NCBI RefSeq assembly: GCF_001412595.2
Contig: NZ_CP012640.2
Coordinates: 2,728,001 to 2,792,000 of the forward strand
DNA length: 64,000 nucleotides
Direction of reading: 5' to 3'
Source: Massilia sp. WG5
Lineage (GTDB): Bacteria > Pseudomonadota > Gammaproteobacteria > Burkholderiales > Burkholderiaceae_D
The position numbers were made by a program, and so were the translations under genes. Numbering within the stretch: the first letter of the stretch is position 1; each line of letters opens with the position of its first letter. Shown here piece after piece: positions 26,366-34,997 of the stretch. Below the pieces are notes generated by a model. That model was not told the DNA's origin. It was given only the letters and a program-made list of their open reading frames with translations, and searched no databases.

Positions 26366-27235
26366 ATGAGTACTGCATCCGCCCTGGCGCGTCCGAGCGC
26401 CGCCGAGGATCCTGTCGATACCCTGATCAAGTCGATCCGCATTCCGCCGCGTCCCAGCCTGCTGGCGGACCTGCAGCGCGAGCTTGGCTCGCCGGACCCG
26501 AGCCCGGAGACGATCGGCCGCATCGTCGCCAGCGACGTCGGCATGTCGGGCGCCCTGCTGAAGCTGGCCAACTCGGCCATCTACGGCGGACGGCGCAAGG
26601 CCAAGTCGATCGAACAGGCGATTCTCTTCCTCGGCATTAACCAGGTCGCTTCGCTGATGACCGGGCTGCTGGCGCGCCAGGCGATTCCCGCCAACAGCGC
26701 AGCCCTGGCCAGCTTCTGGGACCTGTCGACCCGCCGCGCGCAGGCGATGGTGTTCCTGTCGCGCCGCCTGCGCATCGGCGAACCGGACGTCGCGCATACC
26801 TTCGGCCTGTTTTGCGACATGGGCGTGCCCCTGCTGATGGACCGCTTCGCCGACTATGAAGCGACCTTCGCCGCCGCCTCGCTGGAAGCCGAACGCCCCT
26901 TCACGGCGCTCGAACAAGAGCGCCATGCGACCTCGCACGCCGCGATCGGCTGCCTGCTGGCGCGCAACTGGGGCTTGTCCGACAATGTTGCCTGGGCGAT
27001 CCTGCATCACCACGACTACGCCGTGCTGGACGATGCGAACAGCGCGGGCACGGTGGGCTCGCTGGTGGCGCTGTCGCTGCTGGCCGACAGCGCGATCTGC
27101 AAGTACCAGGGCCATGCTGAATCGCTCGAATGGAACAAGGGCGGCGCGCGCGCCTGCGCCTGGCTCGGCCTGTCGGCAGACGAAACCGCCGAGCTGCTCG
27201 ACGAACTGCACGACGCCTTCCACGACGACCAGTAA
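26366..27235 (+). CDS. HDOD-domain protein
   Basis: A 289-residue protein with one HDOD domain: IRIPPRPSLLADLQRE, IVASDVGMSGALLKLANSAIYG, and FGLFCDMGVPLLMDRFADYE, with a later HHHDYAV. HDOD proteins are non-catalytic relatives of HD phosphohydrolases and act as signalling adaptors in c-di-GMP, motility or stress pathways. No attached EAL or receiver domain is present. The start MSTASALARP was chosen over an in-frame upstream Met because the latter lies in AT-rich leader sequence. Confidence 0.85.
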   Translation: MSTASALARPSAAEDPVDTLIKSIRIPPRPSLLADLQRELGSPDPSPETIGRIVASDVGMSGALLKLANSAIYGGRRKAKSIEQAILFLGINQVASLMTGLLARQAIPANSAALASFWDLSTRRAQAMVFLSRRLRIGEPDVAHTFGLFCDMGVPLLMDRFADYEATFAAASLEAERPFTALEQERHATSHAAIGCLLARNWGLSDNVAWAILHHHDYAVLDDANSAGTVGSLVALSLLADSAICKYQGHAESLEWNKGGARACAWLGLSADETAELLDELHDAFHDDQ

Positions 27236-27316
27236 GCTTCCGCTCGGGAGCGTCTTTACATCCCCTCCGGACCGGCAGATACTTGAAGCAAAAGTTCGCC
27301 GGTAACGGAGGAAGTG

Positions 27317-28462
27317 ATGAGACAGCTCGTAGCGTTCCTGCTGGTACTGCTGGCCGGTTGCGCCAGCGCCCCGTCGACCGTCGTTCCGCCCACGGAGCTG
27401 TTCGCCGATGCGTCCTTCGCGCCGCCATCCGGACCGGTGGACGCCGCCGACCTGTTCACCCTCAGCCCGGAAATGCGCGACTACCTGCACAGCGCCGGGT
27501 TCAGCAACCTGACGCGCTCGCTGGGCAAGCAGCAAGGCCTGCTCGATGCGCTCTACACCAAGGGTAAACTCAAGCTCGAATATGACGCCACCTACACCCG
27601 CACCGCGGCCGAAACCTTCCGCGACCGGGTCGGGAACTGCATGTCGCTGGTGATCATGACGGCGGCCTTCGCCAAGGCGCTCGACATGCCGGTGCGCTAC
27701 CAGAGCGTCGACATGGAAAGCTGGAGCCGCAGCGGCGACTTTTACCTGCTGAGCGGCCACGTCAACATCATGCTGGGTTCGCGCACGACCATGAGCGACA
27801 TCCTGCCCGAGCGCGTGCTGGTGGTCGACTTCCTGCCGACGCCCCAGGCCGAAACCCTGGGCTCGCATCTGCTCAGCGAAGACGAGATCGTCTCCATGTT
27901 CCAGAACAACCGCGCTGCCGAAGCCCTGGTGGCTGGCCAGCTCGACGATGCCTACTGGTGGGCGCGCGCCGCCGTGACGCGCAATCCGGCCTCGGCGATG
28001 CCCTTGAATACGCTGGCCGTCATCTATGACCGCCATGGCGACAAGCCGATGGCGGAACGGGCCTACCGCGCGGCCCTGACGCGCGAGCCGGAAAACCTGA
28101 CCACGCTGCGCAACCTCGAACCGGTGCTGACGGCGCTCGGCAAGACCGGCGAAGCGCAGGCCATCGCCAGGCGCCTGGCCAGCCTGGAGCCGGTGCCGCC
28201 CTTCCAGTTCTTCCACCAGGGCGTGGCCGCCTACAAGGGGCGCGAATACGGCAAGGCGCGCGACCTGTTCCGACGTGAAGTCAAGCGCGCGCCCTACAAT
28301 GACGAATTCCATGTCTGGCTGGCGGCGACCTACCTGCAGCTCGGCGACCTCGCCGGCGCGCGCGACGAGCTGGCGCTGGCGGTGGAAAACAGTACCCAGA
28401 GCGAGGACCGCAAGCGTTATTCGGCCAAACTGGCCCACCTTCGCCAGCTCGGCATGCGTTGA
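27317..28462 (+). CDS. Lipoprotein with transglutaminase-like domain and TPR repeats
   Basis: A 381-residue lipoprotein with lipobox LLAGC (Cys15). A transglutaminase-like core spans about residues 75-175, with Cys108 in TFRDRVGNCMSLVIM and His148 in SGHVNIML. TPR-like helices follow from about 190 (AMPLNTLAVIYDRHGDKPMA, EYGKARDLFRREVKRAPYND). Start: GGAGG at 27307-27311 fits the ATG at 27317 (5-nt spacing) better than the GTG one codon earlier. It is probably anchored facing the periplasm; function unknown. It is 82 bp downstream of the HDOD gene. Confidence 0.82.
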   Translation: MRQLVAFLLVLLAGCASAPSTVVPPTELFADASFAPPSGPVDAADLFTLSPEMRDYLHSAGFSNLTRSLGKQQGLLDALYTKGKLKLEYDATYTRTAAETFRDRVGNCMSLVIMTAAFAKALDMPVRYQSVDMESWSRSGDFYLLSGHVNIMLGSRTTMSDILPERVLVVDFLPTPQAETLGSHLLSEDEIVSMFQNNRAAEALVAGQLDDAYWWARAAVTRNPASAMPLNTLAVIYDRHGDKPMAERAYRAALTREPENLTTLRNLEPVLTALGKTGEAQAIARRLASLEPVPPFQFFHQGVAAYKGREYGKARDLFRREVKRAPYNDEFHVWLAATYLQLGDLAGARDELALAVENSTQSEDRKRYSAKLAHLRQLGMR

Positions 28463-28477
28463 CCGAGGGCCGGGATA

Positions 28478-28738
28478 TCAGTGCCGGCGCGGGCGCGGCG
28501 CCTGCTTCGGCATGCCGGTCCTGTCGAGGTGACGGAAGGTGATGCGCCCCTTGTTCAGGTCGTACGGCGACATCTCCAGCGTGACGCTGTCGCCGGCGAT
28601 GATGCGGATGTGGTTCCTCTTCATCCTGCCGGAGGTGTAAGCGACCAGCTGGTGACCATTCTCGAGGTCCACGCGGAAGCGCATTTCCGGCAGCACTTCG
28701 GTAACTTTGCCTTTCATTTCAATCAGTTCTTCTTTCAT
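28478..28738 (-). CDS. infA: Translation initiation factor IF-1 (copy 2)
   Basis: An 86-residue S1/OB-fold IF-1 with [40 protein letters not shown] and [20 protein letters not shown]. Compared with copy 1 it has a basic proline-rich tail (QAPRPRRH). IF-1 blocks the ribosomal A site and stimulates IF-2 and IF-3. It is 206 bp downstream of the other infA on the same strand, separated by a strong terminator, so it must have its own promoter. Confidence 0.92.
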   Translation of the reverse strand: MKEELIEMKGKVTEVLPEMRFRVDLENGHQLVAYTSGRMKRNHIRIIAGDSVTLEMSPYDLNKGRITFRHLDRTGMPKQAPRPRRH

Positions 28739-28902
28739 CTCGTGTCCTTTACGTTGTTAACGCCAAATGCCCAGTTCCAGGCAATGCTGGCGCAGCGCCT
28801 GGGGCGGTTGACAGGGTCGAAGTCGGGAAAAAGCGGCTCCGGCTGCAGTGTCGAGCCGTATGGAGACTGGGGGGATGAAAGCGATATGGGGACGTTGCGG
28901 CG

Positions 28903-28927
28903 AAAAAAAAGGGCTGACGCCCTTTTT
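28903..28927 (-). terminator. Intrinsic terminator after infA copy 1
   Basis: Stem AAAAAGGGC/GCCCTTTTT (28906-28927) around TGAC. On the minus strand it is followed by an 8-nt U-tract (A8 on the plus strand at 28903-28910). It lies 17 bp after the stop of infA copy 1 and separates the two copies. Confidence 0.88.
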
Positions 28928-28944
28928 CCTGTCTATCCCTGCTC

Positions 28945-29211
28945 TTAGCGGCGGCCGCGGAAGCCTGGGCGGGGCGCCGGGGCGCCACGCTTTTCGATGT
29001 GGCGGAAGGTGATGCGACCCTTGCTGAGGTCATACGGCGACAGCTCCAGGCTGACCTGGTCGCCGGCGAGGATGCGGATGTGGTTCTTCTTCATCTTGCC
29101 GGAGGTGTAGGCGATCAGCTTGTGGCCATTCTCGCAATCGATGCGGAAACGCGAATCGGGCAGGACTTCCGCGACGACGCCGTTCATTTCGATGAGTTCT
29201 TCTTTTGCCAT
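28945..29211 (-). CDS. infA: Translation initiation factor IF-1 (copy 1)
   Basis: An 88-residue IF-1 with [38 protein letters not shown] and [20 protein letters not shown], and an Arg-rich tail [13 protein letters not shown]. It begins at 29211 with GGAGGATAC upstream. Burkholderiales commonly carry more than one infA, one in the ribosomal-protein cluster and stand-alone copies linked to cold response. Here two stand-alone copies lie in tandem. Confidence 0.93.
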   Translation of the reverse strand: MAKEELIEMNGVVAEVLPDSRFRIDCENGHKLIAYTSGKMKKNHIRILAGDQVSLELSPYDLSKGRITFRHIEKRGAPAPRPGFRGRR

Positions 29212-29247
29212 GTATCCTCCGGTAGGGCTGAAACGAGATGGATGGAG

Positions 29248-29273
29248 AAAAAAAAGCCCGCTGCTGCGGGCTT
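29248..29273 (-). terminator. Intrinsic terminator between infA copy 1 and the unassigned region
   Basis: Stem AAGCCCG/CGGGCTT (29254-29273) with a 6-nt loop. On the minus strand it runs into U8 (A8 at 29248-29255). It sits 37 bp before the infA start and ends any transcript coming from the right, either from the glycosylase gene or from the unassigned 29281-29534 segment. Confidence 0.85.
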
Positions 29274-29280
29274 CGTTTCA

Positions 29281-29534
29281 ATGTGACGCCAATGCGTTAA
29301 TCGCCGCTCCAGCCCCTGCTATCTGCAAGGTGCGGAGCCCGGAGGCCCAGGCTATCTGCCAGGTGCATCCATCGTGTAATCCGACCAATGTATGTGGAAT
29401 AACATCCCCTCTGGCTGATTCGCGCGCTGCATTACACATGCTGCGCCGCGCGCCTTTCGCGGGGAACGGCAGGACCATCGAGACCTGACCGCAAACGCAG
29501 TGTAGCACGCTTCCTTGTGCGGCGCACAAATAGT
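29281..29534 (-). other. Unassigned transcribed-looking segment (possible small RNA or leader)
   Basis: This 254-bp gap between the glycosylase stop and the terminator holds no gene I can defend. On the minus strand it contains a possible -10 TACACT near 29500, two near-copies of GCACCTGGCAGATAGC (about 29354-29369 and 29317-29332, the second with one change), and then the terminator. A frame open through most of it would encode about 66 residues from an ATG near 29475, but that frame has a weak ribosome-binding site and resembles nothing I know. A small RNA ending at the terminator is equally possible. Confidence 0.35.
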
Positions 29535-30074
29535 TTAGAACAGCTGACGAATGGCGCCGGTATCCAGGCCGGGATCGACCAGCCGCCGCCACACCGCCAG
29601 CTTCTGCTCGAAGCTCATCGCCATGTGCGCCGGCGACGACGAGGGCAGCACCACGGCCCGGTAGCCAGCCTGTTCGAACTGCGGTGCGAACTTGCCCGAT
29701 GCCTGGCCGTTGAAGCCGACCGTCTCAAGCACAGGACATAAATGCCGCAGGCGCTCGAAGTCGTTGGCGGCCGGCTTGCGGATGGCGGAATCGAGGCTGC
29801 CTTCGCGCTCGCAGGCGGCCAGCACGTCCCACAGGCCGAAGCGGTGCGCCAGCAGGCGCGGCAGGCGCTCGTCGTAAGGGAGTCCGTAGAGGTCTTCGTC
29901 GACCAGCGCGCCGACCAGCTTCCAGAACTGGTTGCGCGGATGCGCGTAGTACTGCCGGGCCGCGAGCGAGGCGGCGCCGGGAAAGCTGCCCAGGATCAGG
30001 ATGCGCGTGTCTGGCGCGATGACCGGGGCGAGGCCGGTGAGCAGCGAGGTGGATTCCAGGTCGGAGGTGCGCAT
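29535..30074 (-). CDS. DNA-deoxyinosine glycosylase (UDG superfamily)
   Basis: A 179-residue uracil-DNA glycosylase-superfamily protein of the hypoxanthine-excising branch: ILILGSFPGAASLAARQYYA near the N-terminus, HPRNQFWKLVGALVDEDLY, and VLPSSSPAHMAMSFEQKL as the intercalation loop. It removes deaminated adenine. The ATG at 30072-30074 (MRTSDLESTS) was chosen to match family length. It is the second purine-repair glycosylase in 4.5 kb. Confidence 0.85.
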   Translation of the reverse strand: MRTSDLESTSLLTGLAPVIAPDTRILILGSFPGAASLAARQYYAHPRNQFWKLVGALVDEDLYGLPYDERLPRLLAHRFGLWDVLAACEREGSLDSAIRKPAANDFERLRHLCPVLETVGFNGQASGKFAPQFEQAGYRAVVLPSSSPAHMAMSFEQKLAVWRRLVDPGLDTGAIRQLF

Positions 30075-30094
30075 GCCTGGATTGTAGCTGAGCG

Positions 30095-30127
30095 AAAAAA
30101 ACGGCGGCACGCTCGCACGTACCGCCG
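30095..30127 (-). terminator. Intrinsic terminator of the RND efflux operon
   Basis: Stem CGGCGG/CCGCCG (30102-30127) with a 14-nt loop, followed on the minus strand by U7. It is 35 bp after the outer-membrane-factor stop codon. Confidence 0.78.
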
Positions 30128-30162
30128 CAAAGGGCATCCCCGGATTACCCACTCACTTCACA

Positions 30163-31794
30163 TCACTTGCCGGCCAGCGCCACGCTGCCGGATGAGGGCA
30201 AGGCCGGCGCCGCGTCCCAGCCGCCGCCCAGCGCGCGGATCAGCGCCACCGTGGTGACCGCCCGGTCGCCGCGCAGCTGGACGGCGTTGCGTTCCACCGC
30301 CGCCAGGTTGCGCTGGGTGTCCAGCAACTCCAGGTAGCCGGAGCGGCCGGCGTCGTACAGCTTCTGCGCCAGGTCGGCCGAGCGCCGCGCCGACAGGAGG
30401 GCCTGGTCGATCTCGGCGCCCTGCCCCGCCAGCACGCGCAGGCCGGCGAGGTTGTCCTCGACCTCGGCGAAGGCCGCCAGCACGCTCTGGCGATAGGCGC
30501 CCACCGCCTCTTCGAGCGCGGCCTCGCTGCGTACCACGTTGCTGTGCTTGCGTCCGCCGTCGATCAGCGGCATCGACAGCGCCGCGCCCAGCAGCCAGGA
30601 GCGGCTGCTCCACTTGAACACGTCGGCTAAGCTGCCGCCCACGCCGCCGGCGTCGGCGCCGATGCTCAGGGCCGGGAACATCGCGCTTCTCGCCACCCCG
30701 ATGCGCGCGTTCGCCGCTTCCATCGTGCGCTGGGCGCTGGCGATGTCGGGCCGCCGCTCCAGCAGGCTCGATGGCAGGCCGGCCGGGATCAGCGGCAGGC
30801 TGGCGTTGGCGTCGAGCGGATCGACCGCCTCGCCGAAGCTGGACGCCGGCTGGCCCAGCAGCACCGCCAGCGCGTGTTCCGCGGTGGCGCGCCGGCGCTG
30901 CAGGCCGATCGCTTCGGCGCGTGCGGTCGACAGTTCCGTCTTCGCCCGCGACAGGTCGAATTCGCCGATATCGCCCAGTTCGAAGCGGCGGCCGGTCACG
31001 CGCACGCTCTCCTCGCGCAGGCGCACGGTCTGGTTCACCGTGGCGATCTCCGCGTCCAGGGAACGCAGCCGGAAATAGGTCTGCGCGACATCGGCCTGCA
31101 GCGACAGCAGCACCGAACGGTAAGTCGCCTCGCTTGCGCCGGCATCGCCGCGCGCCGCCGCCACATTGCTGGACACGCGGCCGAACAGGTCGACCTCGTA
31201 GCTGGCGCTGAGATTCGCGCGGTAGCTGGTGCCGGGCGCCACCGGCGTACCCGGCGCCTGGTTGGCTTCCAGCGGCGACAGGCGGGCGCGCTGGGCGCCG
31301 ATGCCGACGCCGATCTGCGGAATGCGGTCGGCTTCGGCAATGCCGGCGATCGCCCTCGCCTGTTTCACACGCGCGGCGGCCACCGAGAGATTCTGGTTGC
31401 TGGCCGAGGCCTGGGCGATCAGGCTGTCGAGGCGGGCGTCGCCGAAGGCGCGCCACCATTCGCCGCGCGGCTGGCTTTCGGCCGGCTGCGCAGTCTTCCA
31501 GGTGGTGCCGTCGGCGGCGCTGCGCACGACGTCCGGCGATGCGGCCGGCGTCGCCGCCTGCGACTCCTTGAACGCGGCCGGCGTCGATACCGCCGGCTGG
31601 TGGAAGGCTGGCGCCGCGCAAGCGCTCAGCAGCAGGGCCGCCAGCACGCTGGCGAAACGGGGGGCGAATTTCGCGACGGTCTTCACCACCGGCTGTGCCA
31701 GCGTGCGGCGCGAGGGCCGGGCCAGCGCTTCATCGAGCGCCTCATCGAGCGCCTCATCGCGAGCCAAATTTCGGGCTTGATAGGTCGTAGTCAT
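30163..31794 (-). CDS. RND efflux outer-membrane factor (NodT family lipoprotein)
   Basis: A 543-residue TolC-like lipoprotein with two OEP domains (NLSVAAARVKQARAIAGIAE, RRPDIASAQRTMEAANARIG, KLYDAGRSGYLELLDTQRNL). The start ATG overlaps the RND stop by 4 bp and has AAGGAG 6 nt upstream. The lipobox LLLSAC sits unusually deep (Cys about 55) because the first 35 residues form a charged extension containing three DEAL tetrapeptides encoded by a 12-bp tandem repeat. An in-frame GTG at 31687-31689 (codon 36) would give a standard lipoprotein signal, but has no ribosome-binding site. The protein forms the exit duct for the pump encoded upstream. Confidence 0.9.
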   Translation of the reverse strand: MTTTYQARNLARDEALDEALDEALARPSRRTLAQPVVKTVAKFAPRFASVLAALLLSACAAPAFHQPAVSTPAAFKESQAATPAASPDVVRSAADGTTWKTAQPAESQPRGEWWRAFGDARLDSLIAQASASNQNLSVAAARVKQARAIAGIAEADRIPQIGVGIGAQRARLSPLEANQAPGTPVAPGTSYRANLSASYEVDLFGRVSSNVAAARGDAGASEATYRSVLLSLQADVAQTYFRLRSLDAEIATVNQTVRLREESVRVTGRRFELGDIGEFDLSRAKTELSTARAEAIGLQRRRATAEHALAVLLGQPASSFGEAVDPLDANASLPLIPAGLPSSLLERRPDIASAQRTMEAANARIGVARSAMFPALSIGADAGGVGGSLADVFKWSSRSWLLGAALSMPLIDGGRKHSNVVRSEAALEEAVGAYRQSVLAAFAEVEDNLAGLRVLAGQGAEIDQALLSARRSADLAQKLYDAGRSGYLELLDTQRNLAAVERNAVQLRGDRAVTTVALIRALGGGWDAAPALPSSGSVALAGK

Positions 31795-34700
31795 TTGATA
31801 GCTCCTTCGAGTTCGGGGGCGTGCGGCGCTGCCGGCGCGCCGTGGACGACGGGCTTGCCGAAGCGCGCCGCCAGGCTGCGCAGCAGGACGTAGAACACCG
31901 GCGTCAGGAACAGGCCGAAGAAAGTCACGCCCAGCATGCCGGCGAACACCGCCACGCCCATCGCATGGCGCATTTCCGCGCCGGCGCCGTGCGAGAACAC
32001 CAGCGGCACCACGCCCATGATGAATGCGATCGAGGTCATCAGGATCGGGCGCAGGCGCAGGCGGCAAGCCTCGAGCGCGGCGGCGACGATGCTGCGGCCG
32101 TGGTGCTCCAGCTCGACCGCGAACTCCACGATCAGGATCGCGTTCTTCGAGGCCAGGCCGACCAGCACGAACAGGGCGATCTGCGTGAACACGTTGTTGT
32201 CGCCGCCGGTCAGCTTCACGCCGATCAGCGCGCACAGGATCGACATCGGCACGATCAGGATCACGGCCAGCGGCAGCGTCCAGCTCTCGTACTGCGCGGC
32301 CAGCACCAGGAACACCAGCAGCACGCACAGCGGGAACACGTAGATCATGGTGTTACCGGCCAGGATGTCCTGGTAGGTCAGGTCGGTCCATTCGTAGGCG
32401 ATCCCCTTCGGCAGCACTTCGCGGGCGATCTCTTCCATCGCAGCCTGGGCCTGGCCCGAGGACACGCCCGGCGCCGGGCCGCCGTTCATTTCGGCGGCGA
32501 CGTAGTTGTTGTAGCGCTGGACGCGGTCCGGGCCGTAGGTGTCCTTCACCTTCATGATCGAGGACAGCGGGATCATCTCGCCGCTGCCGGAGCGGACCTT
32601 CAGCTGGGCGATCTGCTCGCGCTGCGAACGGAAGGGCGCATCGGCCTGCACGCGCACCTGGTAGGTACGGCCGAACTGGTTGAAGTCGTTCACGTACAGC
32701 GAGCCGAGGTTGATCTGCAAGGTCTGGTTGATCTCGGCCAGCGACACGCCCAGCTGTTTTGCCTTGACCCGATCGACGTCGGCGAACAGCTGCGGCACGT
32801 TGATCTGGTAGCCCGAGAACACGCCCGCGAGACGCTTGTCGGCCGCGGCCTTGGCCATGAAGGCCTGCACCGCCTTGTTCAGCTCATCGTAGCCGAGGTT
32901 GCCGCGGTCTTCGATCATCATCTTGAAGCCGCCCGTGGTGCCGAGGCCGTTTACCGGCGGCGGCGGCAGCACCATCACGAAGGCGTCCTCGATGGCGCCC
33001 ATGCGCTTGTTGATCTCGCCGGCGATGGCTTCGGCGCTCTGGTCCTTGCCCTTGCGCTGATCGAAGGGCTTCAGGGTGGTGAACACGATGCCGGCGTTCG
33101 GCGCATTGGTGAAGCCGTTGATCGACAGGCCCGGGAAGGCGACCGAGGATTCCACGCCCGGGATCTGCTTGGCGACGTCCGACATCTTGCGGATCACGGC
33201 GTCGGTGCGGTCCAGCGAAGCGGCATCCGGCAGCTGGGCGAAGCCGATCAGGTAAGCCTTGTCCTGCGCCGGCACGAAGCCCGGCGGCACGGCCTTGAAC
33301 ATGAAAATACCGGCAATCGCGAGCAGCACGTACACGCCCACCGAGGCGCTCTTGCGCTTCAGGACGCCCTTCACGCCGCCTTCATAGGCGTGCGAGGAGC
33401 GGTGGAAGAAGCGGTTGAAACCCGCGAAGAAGCGGCCGAAGACCAGGTCCATGCCGCGCGTCAGCGCATCCTTCTTGGCGCCGTGCGGCTGCAGCAGCAC
33501 CGCGGACAAAGCCGGGGCCAGGGTCAGCGACAGGAAGGCCGAGATCACGGTCGAAATCGCGATGGTCAGCGCGAACTGGCGGTAGAACTGGCCGGTCAGG
33601 CCCGACACGAATGCGATCGGCACGAACACGGCGCACAGCACCAGCGCGATCGCGATGATCGGACCGGACACCTCTTTCATGGCCTGCACGGTCGCGTCGT
33701 GCGGATTCAGGCCGTTCTCGATATTCCGCTCGACGTTTTCCACCACCACGATGGCGTCGTCGACCACGATGCCGATCGCCAGCACCAGGCCGAACAGCGA
33801 CAGGGTGTTGATCGAAAAGCCGAAGCCCAGCATCACGGCGAAGGTGCCGACCACCGACACCGGCACCGCCAGCAGCGGGATCACGGAGGCGCGCCAGGTC
33901 TGCAGGAACACGATCACGACCAGCGCCACCAGCACCACCGCTTCGATCAGGGTGTGGACGACGGAGTCGATCGACTCGCGCACGAACTGGGTCGGGTCGT
34001 ACACGATGCTGTAGCTCATCCCCTGCGGGAAGTCCTTCGACAGTTCCTCCATCTTGGCGCGCACGTCGGTCGACAGCTGCAGCGCGTTGGCGGTCGGGGA
34101 CTGGAAGATCGGGATCGCCACGGCCGACTTGTTGTCGAGCAGCGAGCGCAGGGCGTAGGAGTTCGAGCCCAGTTCCAGGCGCGCCACGTCCTTCAGCAGC
34201 GTGGTGGCGCCGTCCTGGCTGGTCTTGACGACGATGTCGCCGAATTCCTCTTCCGACTGCAGGCGGCCCTGGGTATTGACCGTCAACTGGAAGTCGGCGC
34301 CCTTGGTCGGGCCCTGGCCGACGACGCCGGCGGCGACCTGCACGTTCTGCTCGCGGATCGCGTTCACGACGTCGCTGGCGGTCAGGTTACGCGCGGCGAC
34401 CTTCTGCGGGTCGAGCCAGACGCGCATCGCGTAGTCGCCCGAACCGAACAGCTGGACGTCGCCCATGCCCTTGATGCGCGCCAGCTGGTCCTTGACGTTC
34501 AGGGTCGCGTAGTTGCGCAGGTACAGGTCGTCGTAGCGGCCGTCCGGCGAATTCAGGTGGACCACCATCGTGATGTTGGGCGAACTCTTGACCGTGGTGA
34601 CGCCGATCTGGCGCACCTCTTCCGGCAGGCGCGGCAGCGCGCGCTGGACGCGGTTCTGCACGGCCGTCTCGGCCTGCTCGACGTTGGTGCCGATCTTGAA

Positions 34701-34985
34701 GGTCACGGTCAGCTGCAGCGCGCCGTCCGAGGTGTTCTGCGAGGTCATGTAGAGCATGTCCTCGACGCCGTTGATCTCCTGTTCGATCGGGGTGGCGACG
34801 GTTTCCGCGATCACCTTCGGATTCGCGCCAGGGTACTGGGCGCGCACCACCACCGAGGGCGGCACCACTTCCGGATACTCGGAGATCGGCAGCTGGAAGA
34901 TCGAGATGAGGCCGGCCACGAAGACGATGACCGACAACACCGCCGCGAAGATCGGCTTGTCGACGAAAAAGCGTGAGATGTTCAT
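31791..34985 (-). CDS. RND multidrug efflux permease (AcrB/MexB, HAE1 family)
   Basis: A 1064-residue permease beginning MNISRFFVDKPIFAAVLSVI. The HAE1 marks are present: GMSYSIVYDPTQFVRESIDS in the porter domain, the proton-relay acidic pair in GIVVDDAIVVVENVERNIE (TM4), and the second-repeat GLASKNAILIVEFAVELEHH. It exports hydrophobic drugs and similar compounds using the proton gradient. It is the middle gene of a complete MFP-RND-OMF operon, with 12 bp to the MFP gene and a 4-bp overlap with the OMF gene. No local TetR or MarR repressor is seen. Confidence 0.95.
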   Translation of the reverse strand: MNISRFFVDKPIFAAVLSVIVFVAGLISIFQLPISEYPEVVPPSVVVRAQYPGANPKVIAETVATPIEQEINGVEDMLYMTSQNTSDGALQLTVTFKIGTNVEQAETAVQNRVQRALPRLPEEVRQIGVTTVKSSPNITMVVHLNSPDGRYDDLYLRNYATLNVKDQLARIKGMGDVQLFGSGDYAMRVWLDPQKVAARNLTASDVVNAIREQNVQVAAGVVGQGPTKGADFQLTVNTQGRLQSEEEFGDIVVKTSQDGATTLLKDVARLELGSNSYALRSLLDNKSAVAIPIFQSPTANALQLSTDVRAKMEELSKDFPQGMSYSIVYDPTQFVRESIDSVVHTLIEAVVLVALVVIVFLQTWRASVIPLLAVPVSVVGTFAVMLGFGFSINTLSLFGLVLAIGIVVDDAIVVVENVERNIENGLNPHDATVQAMKEVSGPIIAIALVLCAVFVPIAFVSGLTGQFYRQFALTIAISTVISAFLSLTLAPALSAVLLQPHGAKKDALTRGMDLVFGRFFAGFNRFFHRSSHAYEGGVKGVLKRKSASVGVYVLLAIAGIFMFKAVPPGFVPAQDKAYLIGFAQLPDAASLDRTDAVIRKMSDVAKQIPGVESSVAFPGLSINGFTNAPNAGIVFTTLKPFDQRKGKDQSAEAIAGEINKRMGAIEDAFVMVLPPPPVNGLGTTGGFKMMIEDRGNLGYDELNKAVQAFMAKAAADKRLAGVFSGYQINVPQLFADVDRVKAKQLGVSLAEINQTLQINLGSLYVNDFNQFGRTYQVRVQADAPFRSQREQIAQLKVRSGSGEMIPLSSIMKVKDTYGPDRVQRYNNYVAAEMNGGPAPGVSSGQAQAAMEEIAREVLPKGIAYEWTDLTYQDILAGNTMIYVFPLCVLLVFLVLAAQYESWTLPLAVILIVPMSILCALIGVKLTGGDNNVFTQIALFVLVGLASKNAILIVEFAVELEHHGRSIVAAALEACRLRLRPILMTSIAFIMGVVPLVFSHGAGAEMRHAMGVAVFAGMLGVTFFGLFLTPVFYVLLRSLAARFGKPVVHGAPAAPHAPELEGAIK

Positions 34986-34997
34986 TGTATTGATTCC

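Noticed and set aside
29278..29592. A protein-coding gene across the 29281-29534 segment
   Set aside because: The long frame starts inside the glycosylase gene, has a weak start and unfamiliar composition. It was kept only as an unassigned region.
31821..34976. A reading frame of more than 1000 codons antisense to the RND permease
   Set aside because: It mirrors the permease codon structure, is extremely His/Gln/Arg-rich and has no domain. It is a shadow produced by high GC at third codon positions.
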